Part shown: piece by piece, positions 22,353 through 33,050 of the stretch
Position numbering within the stretch: position 1 is the stretch's first letter
Layout of the letters: each line of letters opens with the position of its first letter
Assembly (NCBI GenBank): GCA_016946835.1
Contig: JACVTC010000093.1
Location: 1 to 47,500, forward strand
Length of the DNA stretch: 47,500 nt
Source: Neocallimastix lanati (nom. inval.)
Lineage: Eukaryota > Neocallimastigomycota > Neocallimastigomycetes > Neocallimastigales > Neocallimastigaceae
Direction: 5' to 3'
Notes under the pieces: model-generated
Told to the model about the DNA's origin: nothing
Database searches by the model: none
Seen by the model: the letters and a program-made list of their open reading frames with translations, nothing else
Program-made: the position numbers and the translations under genes

Positions 22353-24453
22353 ATGAAATATTTCAATTTTATTTCCGCTATTTTATTAGTAGCTAATACT
22401 CTTCTTGTTCAATCCAAAGGTTAGTAATATTGTTGGTATTATATAAATTTTTTATTTTCTGTAATATTTTAATTAAAACATCGTAATATGAAATAAAGCG
22501 TTATAATATAATAAAAAAATAAAATAAAATAAAATAAGTAAATAATATATATATAAATATTTAATTTAAGAAAATTAATTAAATATGTTTATGTAAAATT
22601 TAAATATTTTTCTTTTTTTTTTTACATTTAATAAAAACTATAATATATTAGTTACTTTTAAGGTTATTGCGGTATACGGTACTCCTTCTGTTGTTGTTAA
22701 TAATAGGAAATATGTAATGAATCTTGAACAATACCCAATCTATACTGCTACGGTTAATGTTAACCCTCCAGTAAATTATCATTATACATTAAATGGTAAA
22801 GAAGAATCATTCTCTCGTAAAGCTACAAGTGATAATACTCTAAATGATTTTTTCGATAGAAAATACACTGTCAAAGAACACCCACTTTTACCAAAAGCTT
22901 TTGAAACTTTTGATGGATACAAAAAATCTAAACTTTTCGATGGTATATAATTATTAAATGAAAAATAAAAACAAATTATTACTATTAAAATATATAATAC
23001 TGTAAATCAATCAATTAATCAATCCATCAATATATAAATATTTAAAAAATATATAAATATTTAATATTATAATATAAATAAATAAATAAATAAATAATTA
23101 GATACCTTTGTTTCTACTATTCTTGTTGAAGTTTCACAAAATGAATTAGATGCTATCTATGAGAATCCACAAGATGAAACCAAACTCACAGCTAAGGTTA
23201 TATATGTTAGTCCATACAATATTAGAGTTTTCAATAATGCAAAAATTGGTATCAGTGGTCAATCTACTATTTACTATGAAAAGCTTAGTTACAAACTTTC
23301 TGGTCTTAAGACTGATGATGGGAGTAAACTATTTGGTCGTTCCAGTGTCAAACTAAGAGCTGAATTAGTTGATGCCTCTTTCGTTAGAGAAAAAACTTAT
23401 CTCGATATGTTAAGTTCCCTTGGTGTTCCATCCGCTCAAAGTAAATTTACTCGTGTTTTCATTAATAAAAAGGCTATTGGTTTATTCCTTATGAGTGATA
23501 GCAACACTAGTGATGATTTCCTTAAGGATAGTTTTAATAAAGGTGAAAAGTCGTCCGAACCAAATCATGTCTTCAAGGCAGATTACTATCCAAGTGGTGG
23601 AAGTGTTGGTGATTTAGTCTACTATGGTGATTCTAGTAACAAATACGACATTTATGAATACAAGGGTGAAGAAAAAAACGTTGATAGTAGAAGAAAGATT
23701 AAAGAAATTTTAGTTCCATTCTTAAAGGATCTTGATAAGTACAAGTCAACTAAGAAAATTAATTTCGATATTGAAAATTTCTTGAAAGCAATGGCTATGG
23801 AATTCCTTGGTTATGCCTCTGACAACTTTTGGATTAGACCAGGTAACTTTTTCATATACAAGAATACCTCTAAAAATATGTGGTATTTCATTGATAGTGA
23901 TTTCGATCAATCGTTTGGTCACGGTTCTCCATCCACTGCTTTAAAAACTTCAATTGATAATTATGTCACCAAATTAAATGATGAAATTCCTTCTTCCAGA
24001 CCAATTATTGATAATTTTAGAAAAGTTTCTAGTAATGAAAATTATTTAAAAAATGTTCTTAAGCGAATGCTTGAAACCTGTTTCAATATTAAGGCAATTG
24101 GTCCACGTATTGATTCCTTTGCTGAATTACTTAAAGAAGATGCTTTATGGGACTATGAATGTGAAAGACAAAATAGATGTACTTATCAATCTTTATACAG
24201 AAGTCATTACACTAGTAAAGATTTTGAAACTCAAATTTCTAGTACTTCTACTTCTCCATACCCATGTCCAATTAAAGGTTGGATTATTAATAGAAGTAAA
24301 ATTGTTGCTTCACAACTTGGTATTTCTGTTCCATCTAAACCAAATACTTCTCTCGGTTACTACGAAACTCCAAGTGAAGCGGTAAAGAAAGAATCAGGAA
24401 AATCCACAACCACTATCATTAAAACTAATAACACTACTTTTACTTCAAAATAA
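22353..24453 (+). CDS. CotH-kinase-family secreted protein (three exons)
   Basis: Exons are 22,353-22,419, 22,652-22,942 and 23,102-24,453. Introns of 232 and 159 bp start GTTAGT and GTATAT and end TTAG and TTAG. Joined, they give 569 residues. Exon 1 encodes a signal peptide (MKYFNFISAILLVANTLLVQSK). The mature start VTFKVIAVYGTPSVVVNN is typical of CotH-like proteins of anaerobic fungi. The core has FNNAKIGISGQSTIYY, KLRAELVDASFVREKTYLDML and the acidic motif FIDSDFDQSFG at about residues 382-392, with DNFWIRPGNFFIYKN before it. CotH proteins are atypical secreted kinases, first described in bacterial spore coats; the role in gut fungi is open. The frame stops at TAA 24,451-24,453 exactly where a CBM18 array continues in the same frame. 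A paralogue starts at 47,441. Confidence 0.85.
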
Positions 24454-25524
24454 ACAGATCTTCCAATAAGTACATACAGATGTGGTGCAGGTGTTGCTCG
24501 TTGTGCCCCAGGTTTATGTTGTAGTAAATATGGTTACTGCGATACTAGTGACGATCATTGCGGTGCTGGTTGTCAAAGTGAATTTGGTGAATGTACAGGA
24601 AGTACTTACACCACTACCACTACTCTTACTTCAAAAGCAACCGATCTTCCAATAAGTACTTACAGATGTGGTGCAGGCGTTGCTCGTTGTGCCCCAGGTT
24701 TATGTTGTAGTAAGCATGGTTACTGTGATACTAGTGACGATCATTGCGGTGCTGGTTGTCAAAGTGAATTTGGTGAATGTAAAAGTATTGCTTACGACAT
24801 CACCTTTAAAACTACTACAACTTCTATTGTTCAAAAGCCAACTAATCTTCCAGAAAGTGTTGGTCGTTGTGGTGCAGGTGTTGCTCGTTGTGCCTCAGGT
24901 TTATGTTGTAGTCAATATGGCTATTGTGGTAAAAATGAGAAATATTGTGGTAAGGGTTGTCAAAGCGAATTTGGTAAATGTACAGGTAATGCTTCCACCA
25001 CTACTACCACTACCACTACTATTACTTCAAAAGCAACTGATCTTCCAATAAGTACTTACAGATGTGGTGCAGGTGTTGCTCGTTGTGCCCCAGGTTTATG
25101 TTGTAGTAAGCATGGTTACTGTGATACTAGTGACGATCATTGCGATGCTGGTTGTCAAAGTGAATTTGGTGAATGTACAGGAAGTACTTACACCACTACC
25201 ACTACTCTTACTTCAAAAGCAACTGATCTTCCAATAGGTACTTATAGATGTGGTGCAGGTGTTGCTCGTTGTGCCCCAGGTTTATGTTGCAGTCAATATG
25301 GCTACTGTGGTAGTAATGAGAAATATTGTGGTAAGGGTTGTCAAAGTGAATTTGGTGAATGTAAAAGCATTAAAAGAACTGATCTTCCAGTAAGTGATGG
25401 TAAATGTGGTGATAATGTTGCTGTTTGTAAGGATGGTTACTGTTGTAGTAAGTACGGTTACTGTGGTAAAACTTCAGAATACTGTGGTACTGGTTGTCAA
25501 AGTGGATTTGGAGATTGCTATTAA
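24454..25524 (+). pseudogene. Six-domain CBM18 tail after an in-frame stop in the CotH gene
   Basis: Directly after the TAA the same frame stays open for 356 codons to TAA at 25,522. It encodes six hevein-type domains, with Cys-to-Cys spans 24,481-24,594, 24,667-24,780, 24,868-24,981, 25,063-25,176, 25,249-25,362 and 25,405-25,518. Each has CCSxYGYC or CCSKHGYC, and they are joined by Thr-rich TSKATDLP linkers. The linker before domain 1 reads TCA AAA TAA ACA GAT where the others read TCA AAA GCA AC(C/T) GAT, so a former Ala codon is the stop. There is no in-frame ATG of its own. Domain 4 has DDHCDAGC in place of DDHCGAGC. Either the fusion was cut, or the tail is reached by readthrough. I found no splice pair that removes the stop in frame. 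Confidence 0.8.
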
Positions 25525-26316
25525 ACAAAATAATTTTATAATATTATTATCTTTTGTAATTTTATTATTATAAATAATTTTTTTTCATTTCTAATGTTTT
25601 AAAAGTAAAATAAATTACTTTAAAATAAATAATAAAAAAAATAAAAAATTGCATATATTATTTTTTTTTTAATTTAATACCATTCATTATTCATCTTTTT
25701 AAATAATAAATATAATTTATTACAATTTATTAATTGATAAAATTATTTATAACAAGAGATGAATAATAAAAGATAATATATATATAATATTAATATAAAT
25801 ATTAAAGGTAATTAAACAAAAATAATTATATATATTTAAAAAATTAAGCAAATAATAAATAAATAAATATATGTATAAATAAATAAATATATATGTATAA
25901 ATAAATAAATAAATAAATAAATTAATAAATAAAAATAATAAAAATTTTATATTTTATTTTTATTATATTGAATCATTTAATAAAATATATTATTATTTAA
26001 TATCATAAGAAAAATATTTGGTTTAATGCTTTTCAGTTTTATTTTTTTTTTTGGATTTATATAATAAAACATTATAAATTAATTCAATTTATATATATTT
26101 AATATTAATAATTATTATTATTGTTAACAATCAAGATTATTGTATAATATTTATATAATAATAATAATAAAAATAATAATATAAATTTAATCTAAAAAAG
26201 TATATATATATATATATATTTATTCTAAATATGACGTCACATGTATTTATTCATAATTTAAATTTATTTATTTATTCAAGTTTTATTAGAAAAACAATTT
26301 TATAATACTAACAATT
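25525..26316. other. AT-rich intergenic DNA
   Basis: This is the 3' region of the CotH/CBM18 gene. It holds AATAAATAAATATATGTATA-type tracts near 25,855-25,920 and a TA run near 26,202-26,219. No gene is seen. Confidence 0.5.
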
Positions 26317-26680
26317 TTGTACATAAATACAGGATAACCATCTATTACTACGAAGGGTGAATCTCGCCCTAGTAGTTCAATAAATGATGAATCCGGGGAG
26401 AGTTTAGTGGACACCACACTATCTATTTTAAAGATGTTACTTCTAAATTTTATTTCTTTTTTATTTGTTAAAAAGGGAAAAACTCCCGCATAGTACAACT
26501 TGCCAAAATACATAGTATTTTTGAGCTTTATTATTTTTTAATTTTTTAACTTTTATTTTTATTTTTAATTTCAAATGTACTTTTCACCTACATGTATTTT
26601 TTTTAAAATAAAATTAATAAAGTTATGGAAGTGTATTCTCTTCCCTGTCTAAAAAAAAAAAAAAAATTGTACATAAATAC
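26317..26680 (+). mobile_element. Poly(A)-tailed retroinsertion A
   Basis: About 336 bp (26,331-26,666), ending in a run of 16 A, are flanked by the 14-bp direct repeat TTGTACATAAATAC at 26,317 and 26,667. This is the footprint of target-primed reverse transcription. The body is less AT-rich than its surroundings at its 5' end (AAGGGTGAATCTCGCCC, GAATCCGGGGAGAG) and has AATAAAG before the tail. I see no clear Pol III A or B box and no coding frame on the plus strand. It could be a SINE, a 5'-truncated LINE tail or a processed retrocopy. Its 3' end does not match the LINE that follows. Confidence 0.65.
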
Positions 26681-26683
26681 CTA

Positions 26684-27321
26684 CCCCGAGCAGGGGTGTA
26701 TTCGATTTATGTATAATAAATCGCCTGCAAGGGGAATCAACTTTACTCTTAAAAAGTAGATCAACAGTACTGGTGCAAAATAGTAGTAAAGATATTTTTT
26801 TTGTTAATTAATAACATTATGCGCAATGGTAATGTTATTGGTAAAATTTTTTTTCTGGTGATCATTCACTGCAGAATATAATGGTTACACCCAAGAATAA
26901 GTAATACATTTTCATTATATTTCTATTATCATGTAGTATTACTATTCTCATGTAAGAATCTATTGTATTCAATTGTATTTCAACTATATATTTCATGTAT
27001 CACGTTGTAAGAAATTGATTCACACTAAATCTTGTAGTAATTTATTTAACTCTTTACTAATTTTGTGCCATTATATTTCATCAATTCAATTTTAGTCATT
27101 AAATACTTTATGATATTCAAATTAAATAATCTACTGAAAAAAGTGCTAAATCAAATTATTTTTCAATCATTCAACAAACTACTAATTATCGAAATTATTT
27201 ACTCCAAAAAAGATATAAAATTATTACAATTCTCATTATATTCAAGAATTTAATATAAAAACCGACTTCTATTTTTTATTTTTTTTTAGTTTATTTATTT
27301 TTAGTTCTTTTATTACTTATT
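26684..27321 (+). other. LINE 5' untranslated region
   Basis: The 5' end starts with CCCC GAGCA GGGG, a perfect 4-bp stem, followed by a second hairpin, CGATTTAT/ATAAATCG, near 26,702-26,723. The rest has no convincing frame. The hairpins could matter for RNA stability or priming, but this is only inference. Confidence 0.45.
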
Positions 27322-27699
27322 ATGGAAATCCAATATATTAAAAATAAGAATTTCATTCTAAGAGGTTCAAGGTGCCACGGTATTCCAATGGAGAATACGA
27401 AACTTCTCTTTATTCGAGGACTTCGATCTTGGCCAGAAATCAAAATGAGAAGACATTTAAAGAAAACTCTGAATGAATTAAGTAATAAGGTTTTATCAGT
27501 TAAACGTATTGCTAATTTTAACTATGTATTCTTTAAAATTAAAATAGTTGGTAATGAAGAAGAAATAACATCTATTACTGAATGTTTTATTAATAATTTC
27601 GAACGTGCCTCAATTAATGTTATTAATTGCAGCAAAAGGAATCATAAATATAGTTTTCTTCTCTCAAAAGGAAACGTTTTGCCTTTTCAGAAAAAGTGA
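27322..27699 (+). CDS. LINE first frame (ORF1-like), 125 residues
   Basis: An ATG-started frame of 125 residues, basic and rich in Lys, Asn and Ile (MEIQYIKNKNFILRGS...), lies between the LINE 5' region and a low-complexity tract, where ORF1 of a LINE is expected. It shows no zinc knuckle. The middle part (KVLSVKRIANFNYVFFKIKIVGNEEEITSI) has an alternating beta/alpha character that could suit an RNA-binding fold, but I cannot assign one. It is probably a truncated ORF1 in a dead element. Confidence 0.5.
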   Translation: MEIQYIKNKNFILRGSRCHGIPMENTKLLFIRGLRSWPEIKMRRHLKKTLNELSNKVLSVKRIANFNYVFFKIKIVGNEEEITSITECFINNFERASINVINCSKRNHKYSFLLSKGNVLPFQKK

Positions 27700-27719
27700 A
27701 TTCATCATATAATATCAAC

Positions 27720-27960
27720 TTATTCACTACTTCAATTTCAAATACAAGTTCAAGTCAAAATTTAAATTCAAGTTCAAATTCAGATTATGTTCAAGTTCAA
27801 ATACAAGTTCAAATACAAGTTCAAATACAAGTTCAAATACAAGTTCAAATACAAGTTCAAATTCAAGTTCAAATTCAAGTTTAGGTTCAATTTCAAATTT
27901 ATGTTTAAATTCAGATTCAAATTCAGATTCAAATTCAAATTCCAGTTCAATCATATTAAT
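27720..27960 (+). repeat. TTCAAATACAAG-type 12-bp tandem tract in the LINE
   Basis: CAAGTTCAAATA and near variants (AATTCAGATTCA, AATTCAAGTTCA) repeat some fifteen times. All phases are open on both strands, which produces several spurious frames (KFKYKFKY, QVQIQVQI, FELVFELV). It separates ORF1 from the endonuclease and may be an expanded Ser/Asn linker in the original frame (SNSNSSS). Confidence 0.8.
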
Positions 27961-27975
27961 AACACTCAAATTAAT

Positions 27976-28690
27976 AATAATGCAGTTAAAGAATTTTCTC
28001 TATGTGTCAGTTGGAATACCAATGGATGGAACTTTGATAAAAAAGACAGTGTTGAATTATTTATTTCAATGTACAAACCACTTTTCTTATGCTTTCAAGA
28101 AACGTTCAGGTTCTAATAGTAAATATACATGTCGAGTATCATTAAAAAACTATAAACATTTCTTCAAAAAAGCTAATAATGAAATTCACTGTAAAAGAGG
28201 ACTTTATATAGGGTTTCATAATTCTTGTCAAGCCTCTCTTGAAAACAACACTTATAGAGTATATTATTTCTTTGCATACTTATAATTTTTGGAATTTCAC
28301 TAAATGTTCTATTGGTAATGTGTATGCACCTCATAGTGGCCATAACCTTCATGCTAGAGCTGCTAGAATTGAATTTTTGTCTTGGTTAAATAGTCACTCT
28401 TCTTATCCTTCAATGTTGATTGGTGATTTTAATTTATCTACTGAGAAATTAGGTAATTTGCTCTCTAAATATAGTAATTGGAAAATTCTTCCCTTATGGG
28501 GCTCCTCAATTTCATAGAGTAGAGGTAATAGAGAATCTGATATAGATCATGCGATTGTCAATGATCATATGTTAGATTTACTTTCATATGATACTTTTAT
28601 TGACTTTCCCCCTATTCGGATCATAAGCCTTGATTAATTAAAGGTAAATGTTTTTCATTAGATAATTCAAATAATTCTTTCTCTCTGCCT
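27976..28690 (+). pseudogene. LINE apurinic-like endonuclease domain, frameshifted
   Basis: Pieces in three frames reconstruct the order of an APE-type endonuclease: SWNTNGW and LFLCFQET (near 28,007-28,106), GLYIGFHN, IGNVYAPHSG, MLIGDFN (near 28,412), SDIDHAIVN (near 28,540) and SDHKP (28,616-28,630). These are the expected catalytic landmarks (N, E, D-x-N, SDH). At least two frameshifts, a TAG after GSSIS and a TGA directly after SDHKP disable it. Confidence 0.8.
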
Positions 28691-30335
28691 AAAAAGACAG
28701 TTAAATGGGATAGATTAAAATGTTTAAATGATAAAGATTCGATTTTTAATAATAACTATTTTAGCGTATTAGAGGAAGTGATTTCAGATCCTAATATTAG
28801 TATTGATGATGTTTCTAAGAAATTTATATCAACTTCATTCAATATTGCTAAAGAACTTAATATCATGTCATTGTCATTGTCAGAGGTAAGAAAGTCTTTT
28901 TTTGCATATGTCACAGAAAATATTTACTCTACAAAAACTCAAAATGAAATTATATAAAGCCATTAAAAGAAGAGGTTCTAATCATAATTTAGATGAATTT
29001 GAAGAATTAATTGAAAAATATAATAGAATGTGCAAAATTATTCATCATATGTGTAATATTTATAGGAAAACTGAATACCAACATTGGATCAATACAGGAT
29101 GTGAATATATGAAATCTCATAACCCAAAGAAAGCTTGGAAATGGCCAGAAACTACAGCAAAAGTAGATAAATTTAAAAATATGACAATTTCTCTAGTAAA
29201 GGACAAAAATGATAAATTAGCTACTTCTACTAAACACAGTTAGAAGTATGGCATAATCACTATAAAAAAACTTGCATCAAGCCATTCTGATATCAACAGT
29301 GCATTAATCGAATGGTCTAATAAATTTTCCAATGGTATAATCAGGTATTCGAAATACAATGAATAGGATATTAATTAAAGAAGCAATATTAGCTACTCCA
29401 AATTATAAAGCTTCAAGACCCGATGGAATTCCTATTGAATTTTATAAAGCTTTAATTCCTCCGGATGACGAAAATTCAGTAAATAATTCTTCTTCTGGTT
29501 TAAATCGTTTACAGAAGTTATACTCTCGAATTTGGAATGGAGAATTTCCTAGCACATGGAATGAAGTAAGTATTATATCTATTCCAAAAAAAGGAGATGA
29601 TCTATCTGATTGTGATAATTATCGAGGTATCTCTCTGATTAACAAGGTTGTCCACTATCACCAATTCTTTTCAATCTATTTATTAATGACATTTTTAATG
29701 ATTTTTCAGAACTTGGAATTCCTTTAGGCGAATCTAGATGTTGTGGTGGACTCTTTGCAGATGATATTGTTCTATGCTCATTGTCAAGAACTAAGTTAAA
29801 AAAAATGCTTAAGAAGGTAAATGAATGGGCAAAATTTAATATGATGAATTTTTGAATTAACAAATGTGCAACGATAGTAGTTCGACCAAACACACCTCTT
29901 TTTCAAAATAAAAGAGATCCTACTTTTTATCTTGCTGGTCAACCAATCCCAATAACTAAATGTTATACCTATTTAGGTATACCATTTGATAAGAGCTTAT
30001 CGTTGAACCCTATTATTAAATTACTTAACTCTAAAGTTACTAAAGCTCTCTTTTCTGTTAGTAAATTTCTTTCAAATTCCAAAATTCCTATTCCATTTAA
30101 GAAGATTATAATTAACTCCTATGTACTTAGTAAAGTCTCTTACTTTGCACCTTTACTTGGTTCAAATAAAGAGAGAACAAATAATACTCAGAAATTAATT
30201 AATAAAGGATTAAGATGAATTACAGGTTTACAAAAAGCCAAATCTTTTATTAATGTATATTCTATTTCAAAAGATTTAAATATTCCTCCATTGTCAGCTA
30301 AGTGTGCTTTGTCTCAAGTCAAATGTTTTTAATAA
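28691..30335 (+). pseudogene. LINE reverse transcriptase with internal deletion
   Basis: The connector from 28,691 reads KTVKWDRLKCLND..., then a frameshift near 28,900. The RT begins ILATPNYKASRPDGIPIEFYK (29,380s) and continues ...EVSIISIPKKGDDLSDCDNYRGISLINK (to about 29,646). Here the frame jumps directly to GCPLSPILFNLFINDIF, so about the RT motifs between the NYRGISL and QGCPLSP blocks, including the first catalytic Asp, are missing. FADDIVLCS follows at 29,754-29,780, then thumb-like sequence to QVKCF-stop near 30,334. Nonsense codons are TGA in NF-stop-INKC (near 29,853) and TGA at the Trp position of LR-stop-ITG (near 30,216). Confidence 0.85.
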
Positions 30336-30602
30336 ATGGAAAGATTCAAATTGTATTATTTCCTATTTAGTTAATAATATTCCAAAATCTAGAAAATATA
30401 CATGGACGAAAGAACTCTTAAACGTAAACAAGAGAAAAGAGGTAATAACGATAATAAAATTAAGGATTTTTATTGGAAAAGAGATATGAAAATCAATTCT
30501 ATTAAAGCTTAATTTTATGACAAAAAAAGATTCGAAGAATCATTAAATTTTATAAAATTTTGTTATGAGTATCCTGATCTTTCATATGGTTTCTATTGGC
30601 TA

Positions 30603-30947
30603 TTGAGAGCACCAAGCGAATATAGATTAGATACTAGAATTGCTAAAGCTGCAAAAATAATAAATCAAATGTATCCTAATTTTTGTCCTTGTTGTAAAAG
30701 TAATAAACAATGGATAAAGCATTGGTTAATTGATTGTCCATTTTTCAATCATATTCGTAGTAATGTCAATGATAAAATTTTATTTTTATATAATGCTTTT
30801 AACTGTGGCAACCTAACAAATGATATCGTTAATAGTAATAATGATAATAGCAACAGTAATAATAATAATAGTAATAATAGTATTAGTAATAATAGTATTT
30901 TATCAAATATTTATTTAATAAAGATGAAACAAGTTTGCTGCCGTTAA
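30603..30947 (+). pseudogene. LINE C-terminal CCHC zinc motif and tail
   Basis: The frame reads NFCPCCKSNKQWIKHWLIDCPFF, a C-x2-C-x7-H-x4-C motif as found at the C-terminus of many APE-type LINE proteins, then an Asn/Ser-rich run from an AATAGTAATAAT repeat. It is separated from the RT by frameshifts between 30,330 and 30,600. The element's 3' end follows at the poly(A) tail, 30,946-30,956. Confidence 0.75.
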
Positions 30948-30972
30948 AAAAAAAAATGTACATAAATACCTA

Positions 30973-32009
30973 AAGAGTTAATAATAATTATTAATACAAA
31001 ACAATATTAAAGGTATTATTTTGTCTTTGTGTCTTTTTCTACCTATAGTCAGTTAATATTCATAATAATAATAATAATATTAATAATAATTATTATTATT
31101 ATTTAATGTATTTTTAACTACTTAAAAAAAAAAAAAAAATATTAATATTAATCTCTATAAAAATTTCATTATGGATTAATAAAAAGTATATATCTAAAAA
31201 TAAAATATTCAAGTTTTTTAAAATTATAAATAACTCTAAGATATCATTAACAAAAAAATAAAAATAAAAATTAACATATTTATACTATTTCTCTTTATTT
31301 TACTATTTAATAAAAAAAATAAATAAAAATAAAAAGAAATTAAAATTTATATTAATACAAAAACATTAAATTATTTTATATTAATATTTATATAATGAAC
31401 TAAAATTTTTTTTTTTTTTGCTTAATTTTTATTCTTTTATTTTTTTTTTTAAATTATTTTATTATTAATTTTTATATTTCTAATTTTTATATAATTATTT
31501 TTTTCATTATTTTTATATTTTTATCATTTTTAAATTAGTTTATATTATTATTTTTATTTTAATTTATTTTAGAAAAATAATGACAATAAAATATTATTTT
31601 TAAAAGTACTTATTGGAGTAATATTTTAAATATCTAAAATTTAAATGATAATAAATTTTAAAATGTTTAAGATATTATTTAGAATATTATAATGCCATTA
31701 AACTAAAAGAAAAATAAAAAAAAATTATTCTTTCACATATTTCAAATTCATTTTGACAATCATTTTTGTATTCATAATGATTATTTGATTTTTCATAATA
31801 AACGTAAATACTGCAATATTAATTATTTAATTATTATATTTATGATATTATAATAATTTAATTTTTTTATTAAAGTAATAATTATAAAATATTAAATTGA
31901 TATAAATATATGATAAATTCATTAAAATATTTTATCTGTTTGCCTATTTTTTTTATTTAATTACTTATTAATAATAAAAATAATAATTATGCATTTTTAT
32001 AAAATTTTA
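30973..32009. other. AT-rich DNA; right part duplicates the ankyrin 3' flank
   Basis: From about 31,380 to 32,009 the sequence matches 35,590-36,278, the 3' flank of the intact ankyrin gene. Shared words are AAAAGTACTTATT, ATTTTAAATATCTAAAATTT and AATTCATTTTGA. No gene is seen to the left of that. Confidence 0.65.
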
Positions 32010-33050
32010 TGACTCATTTAATAATTTAGGGAGATATGTTTCATAGAAACCTGATAGCCTTTTTGTTTTTATATCTGCTCCATGGTCAACTAAATATTTA
32101 ACTATAGTATTATTTCCATTTCTAGATCTACAGCCAATATATAATGGTGTTTCACTATTCCTTAATTCTTTATTTACTTTTGCATCATGTTCTACTAAAT
32201 ATTTTATGATGGTTTTATTTCCAGATTCACAGGCAATTAATAATGATGTTATACCGTTATCTAATTCTTAATTTACATTTGCACCATGATCCACTAAAAT
32301 ATCTAATTATGGTCTTATTTACAGATATATATTTACTATATAGATTTATATTACGATTTACATTTGTATTCATGTTCGTCTAAATATTTTTTGTTAGTTT
32401 CATTTCTAGATTCATATATAATAAATAATGGTGCTTTAGGATTCTTTAATTCTTTATTTTCATTTGTACCATGATCCACTAAACTTCTAAGTATAGTCTC
32501 ATTTATATAATTATGTTTACTATTAGGATTTATATAACGGTTATTTAATTTTTGGTATATATTTGATCTAAGTTGATTCAAAAGTTGTATTATAAACTTT
32601 CCAGATTCACTTATACTTAATAAAGGTGTTTCACCATTAATATTTTCTTTATTTAAATCTGCTCCATGTTCAATCAAAGATTTTATCATATTATCACATC
32701 CAGATTTACATGCTATTATTAATGGTGTTTCACCATTATTACTTTCTTTATTTATATTTGGAGCATACTCAACTAAACAATTTAATTAATTCCTTATTTT
32801 TATTCTTACAGGCAAAAAATAATGGTGTTTCACCATAAGTTTTTCCTTTATTTATATCTACCCCTCCCTTGTTCAATCAAATATTTTATCTTCCCATATT
32901 TACATGATATTATTAATGGTGTGTCACCCTGAGTTGATATTTTTCTATTTACATCTGCACCGTGTTTTACTAAATATTTAACTAGAGTTTTATTTCCAAG
33001 TTCACAGGCAATAAATATTACTGTTTTATCGTTGTCTAATTTTATATTTA
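32010..33050 (-). pseudogene. Truncated, frameshifted ankyrin-repeat gene
   Basis: Read on the minus strand, about nine or ten 33-residue ankyrin units can be followed in broken frames: FIACELGNKTLVKYLVKHGADVN, GETPLFFACKNKNKELIK, GETPLIIACKSGCDNMIKSLIEHGADLN, SLLIACESGNKTIIKYLVEHDAKVN and a last ...YLVDHGADIKTKRL. Frameshifts occur near 32,870 and 32,785 and stops near 32,350 and 32,268. It matches the C-terminal part and 3' flank of the ankyrin gene at 36,279-39,344; the N-terminal part is missing, cut where block R3 begins. The longest surviving frame is 32,351-32,689. Confidence 0.85.

Larger units (their letters stand above)
26668..30972 (+). mobile_element. Decayed APE-type LINE (endonuclease + RT)
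   Basis: The body (26,684-30,956) ends in 11 A and is flanked by a perfect 16-bp duplication, TGTACATAAATACCTA, at 26,668-26,683 and 30,957-30,972. In order it holds a 5' region, a short first frame, a low-complexity tract, an apurinic-type endonuclease, a reverse transcriptase with FADD, and a C-terminal CCHC zinc motif. Many frameshifts, nonsense codons and one internal deletion in RT show it is dead. The domain order suggests the L1-like or Tad-like groups of fungi; a tree would be needed to decide. Confidence 0.88.

Noticed and set aside
24370-24480. A third intron that would remove the TAA between CotH and CBM18
   Set aside because: GT at 24,382 or 24,374 combined with AG at 24,470 or 24,479 does not restore the CBM18 frame; no other good pair nearby was found.
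24668-25051. 127-codon plus-strand frame in the CBM18 tail
   Set aside because: It is one base out of the frame that encodes six perfect hevein-type domains.
26286-26513. 75-codon minus-strand frame over insert A
   Set aside because: It is antisense to a poly(A)-tailed insert, crosses the target duplication into flanking DNA and resembles no family.
27720-27960. CRISPR-like or regulatory array in the TTCAAATACAAG tract
   Set aside because: It is a plain 12-bp microsatellite without spacers, in a eukaryotic LINE.
28616-30218. Reassigned TGA codon, since several LINE stops are TGA
   Set aside because: Only one lies at an expected Trp (LR-stop-ITG); the others replace different residues, and frameshifts and TAG stops also occur. 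The intact genes do not use TGA internally.
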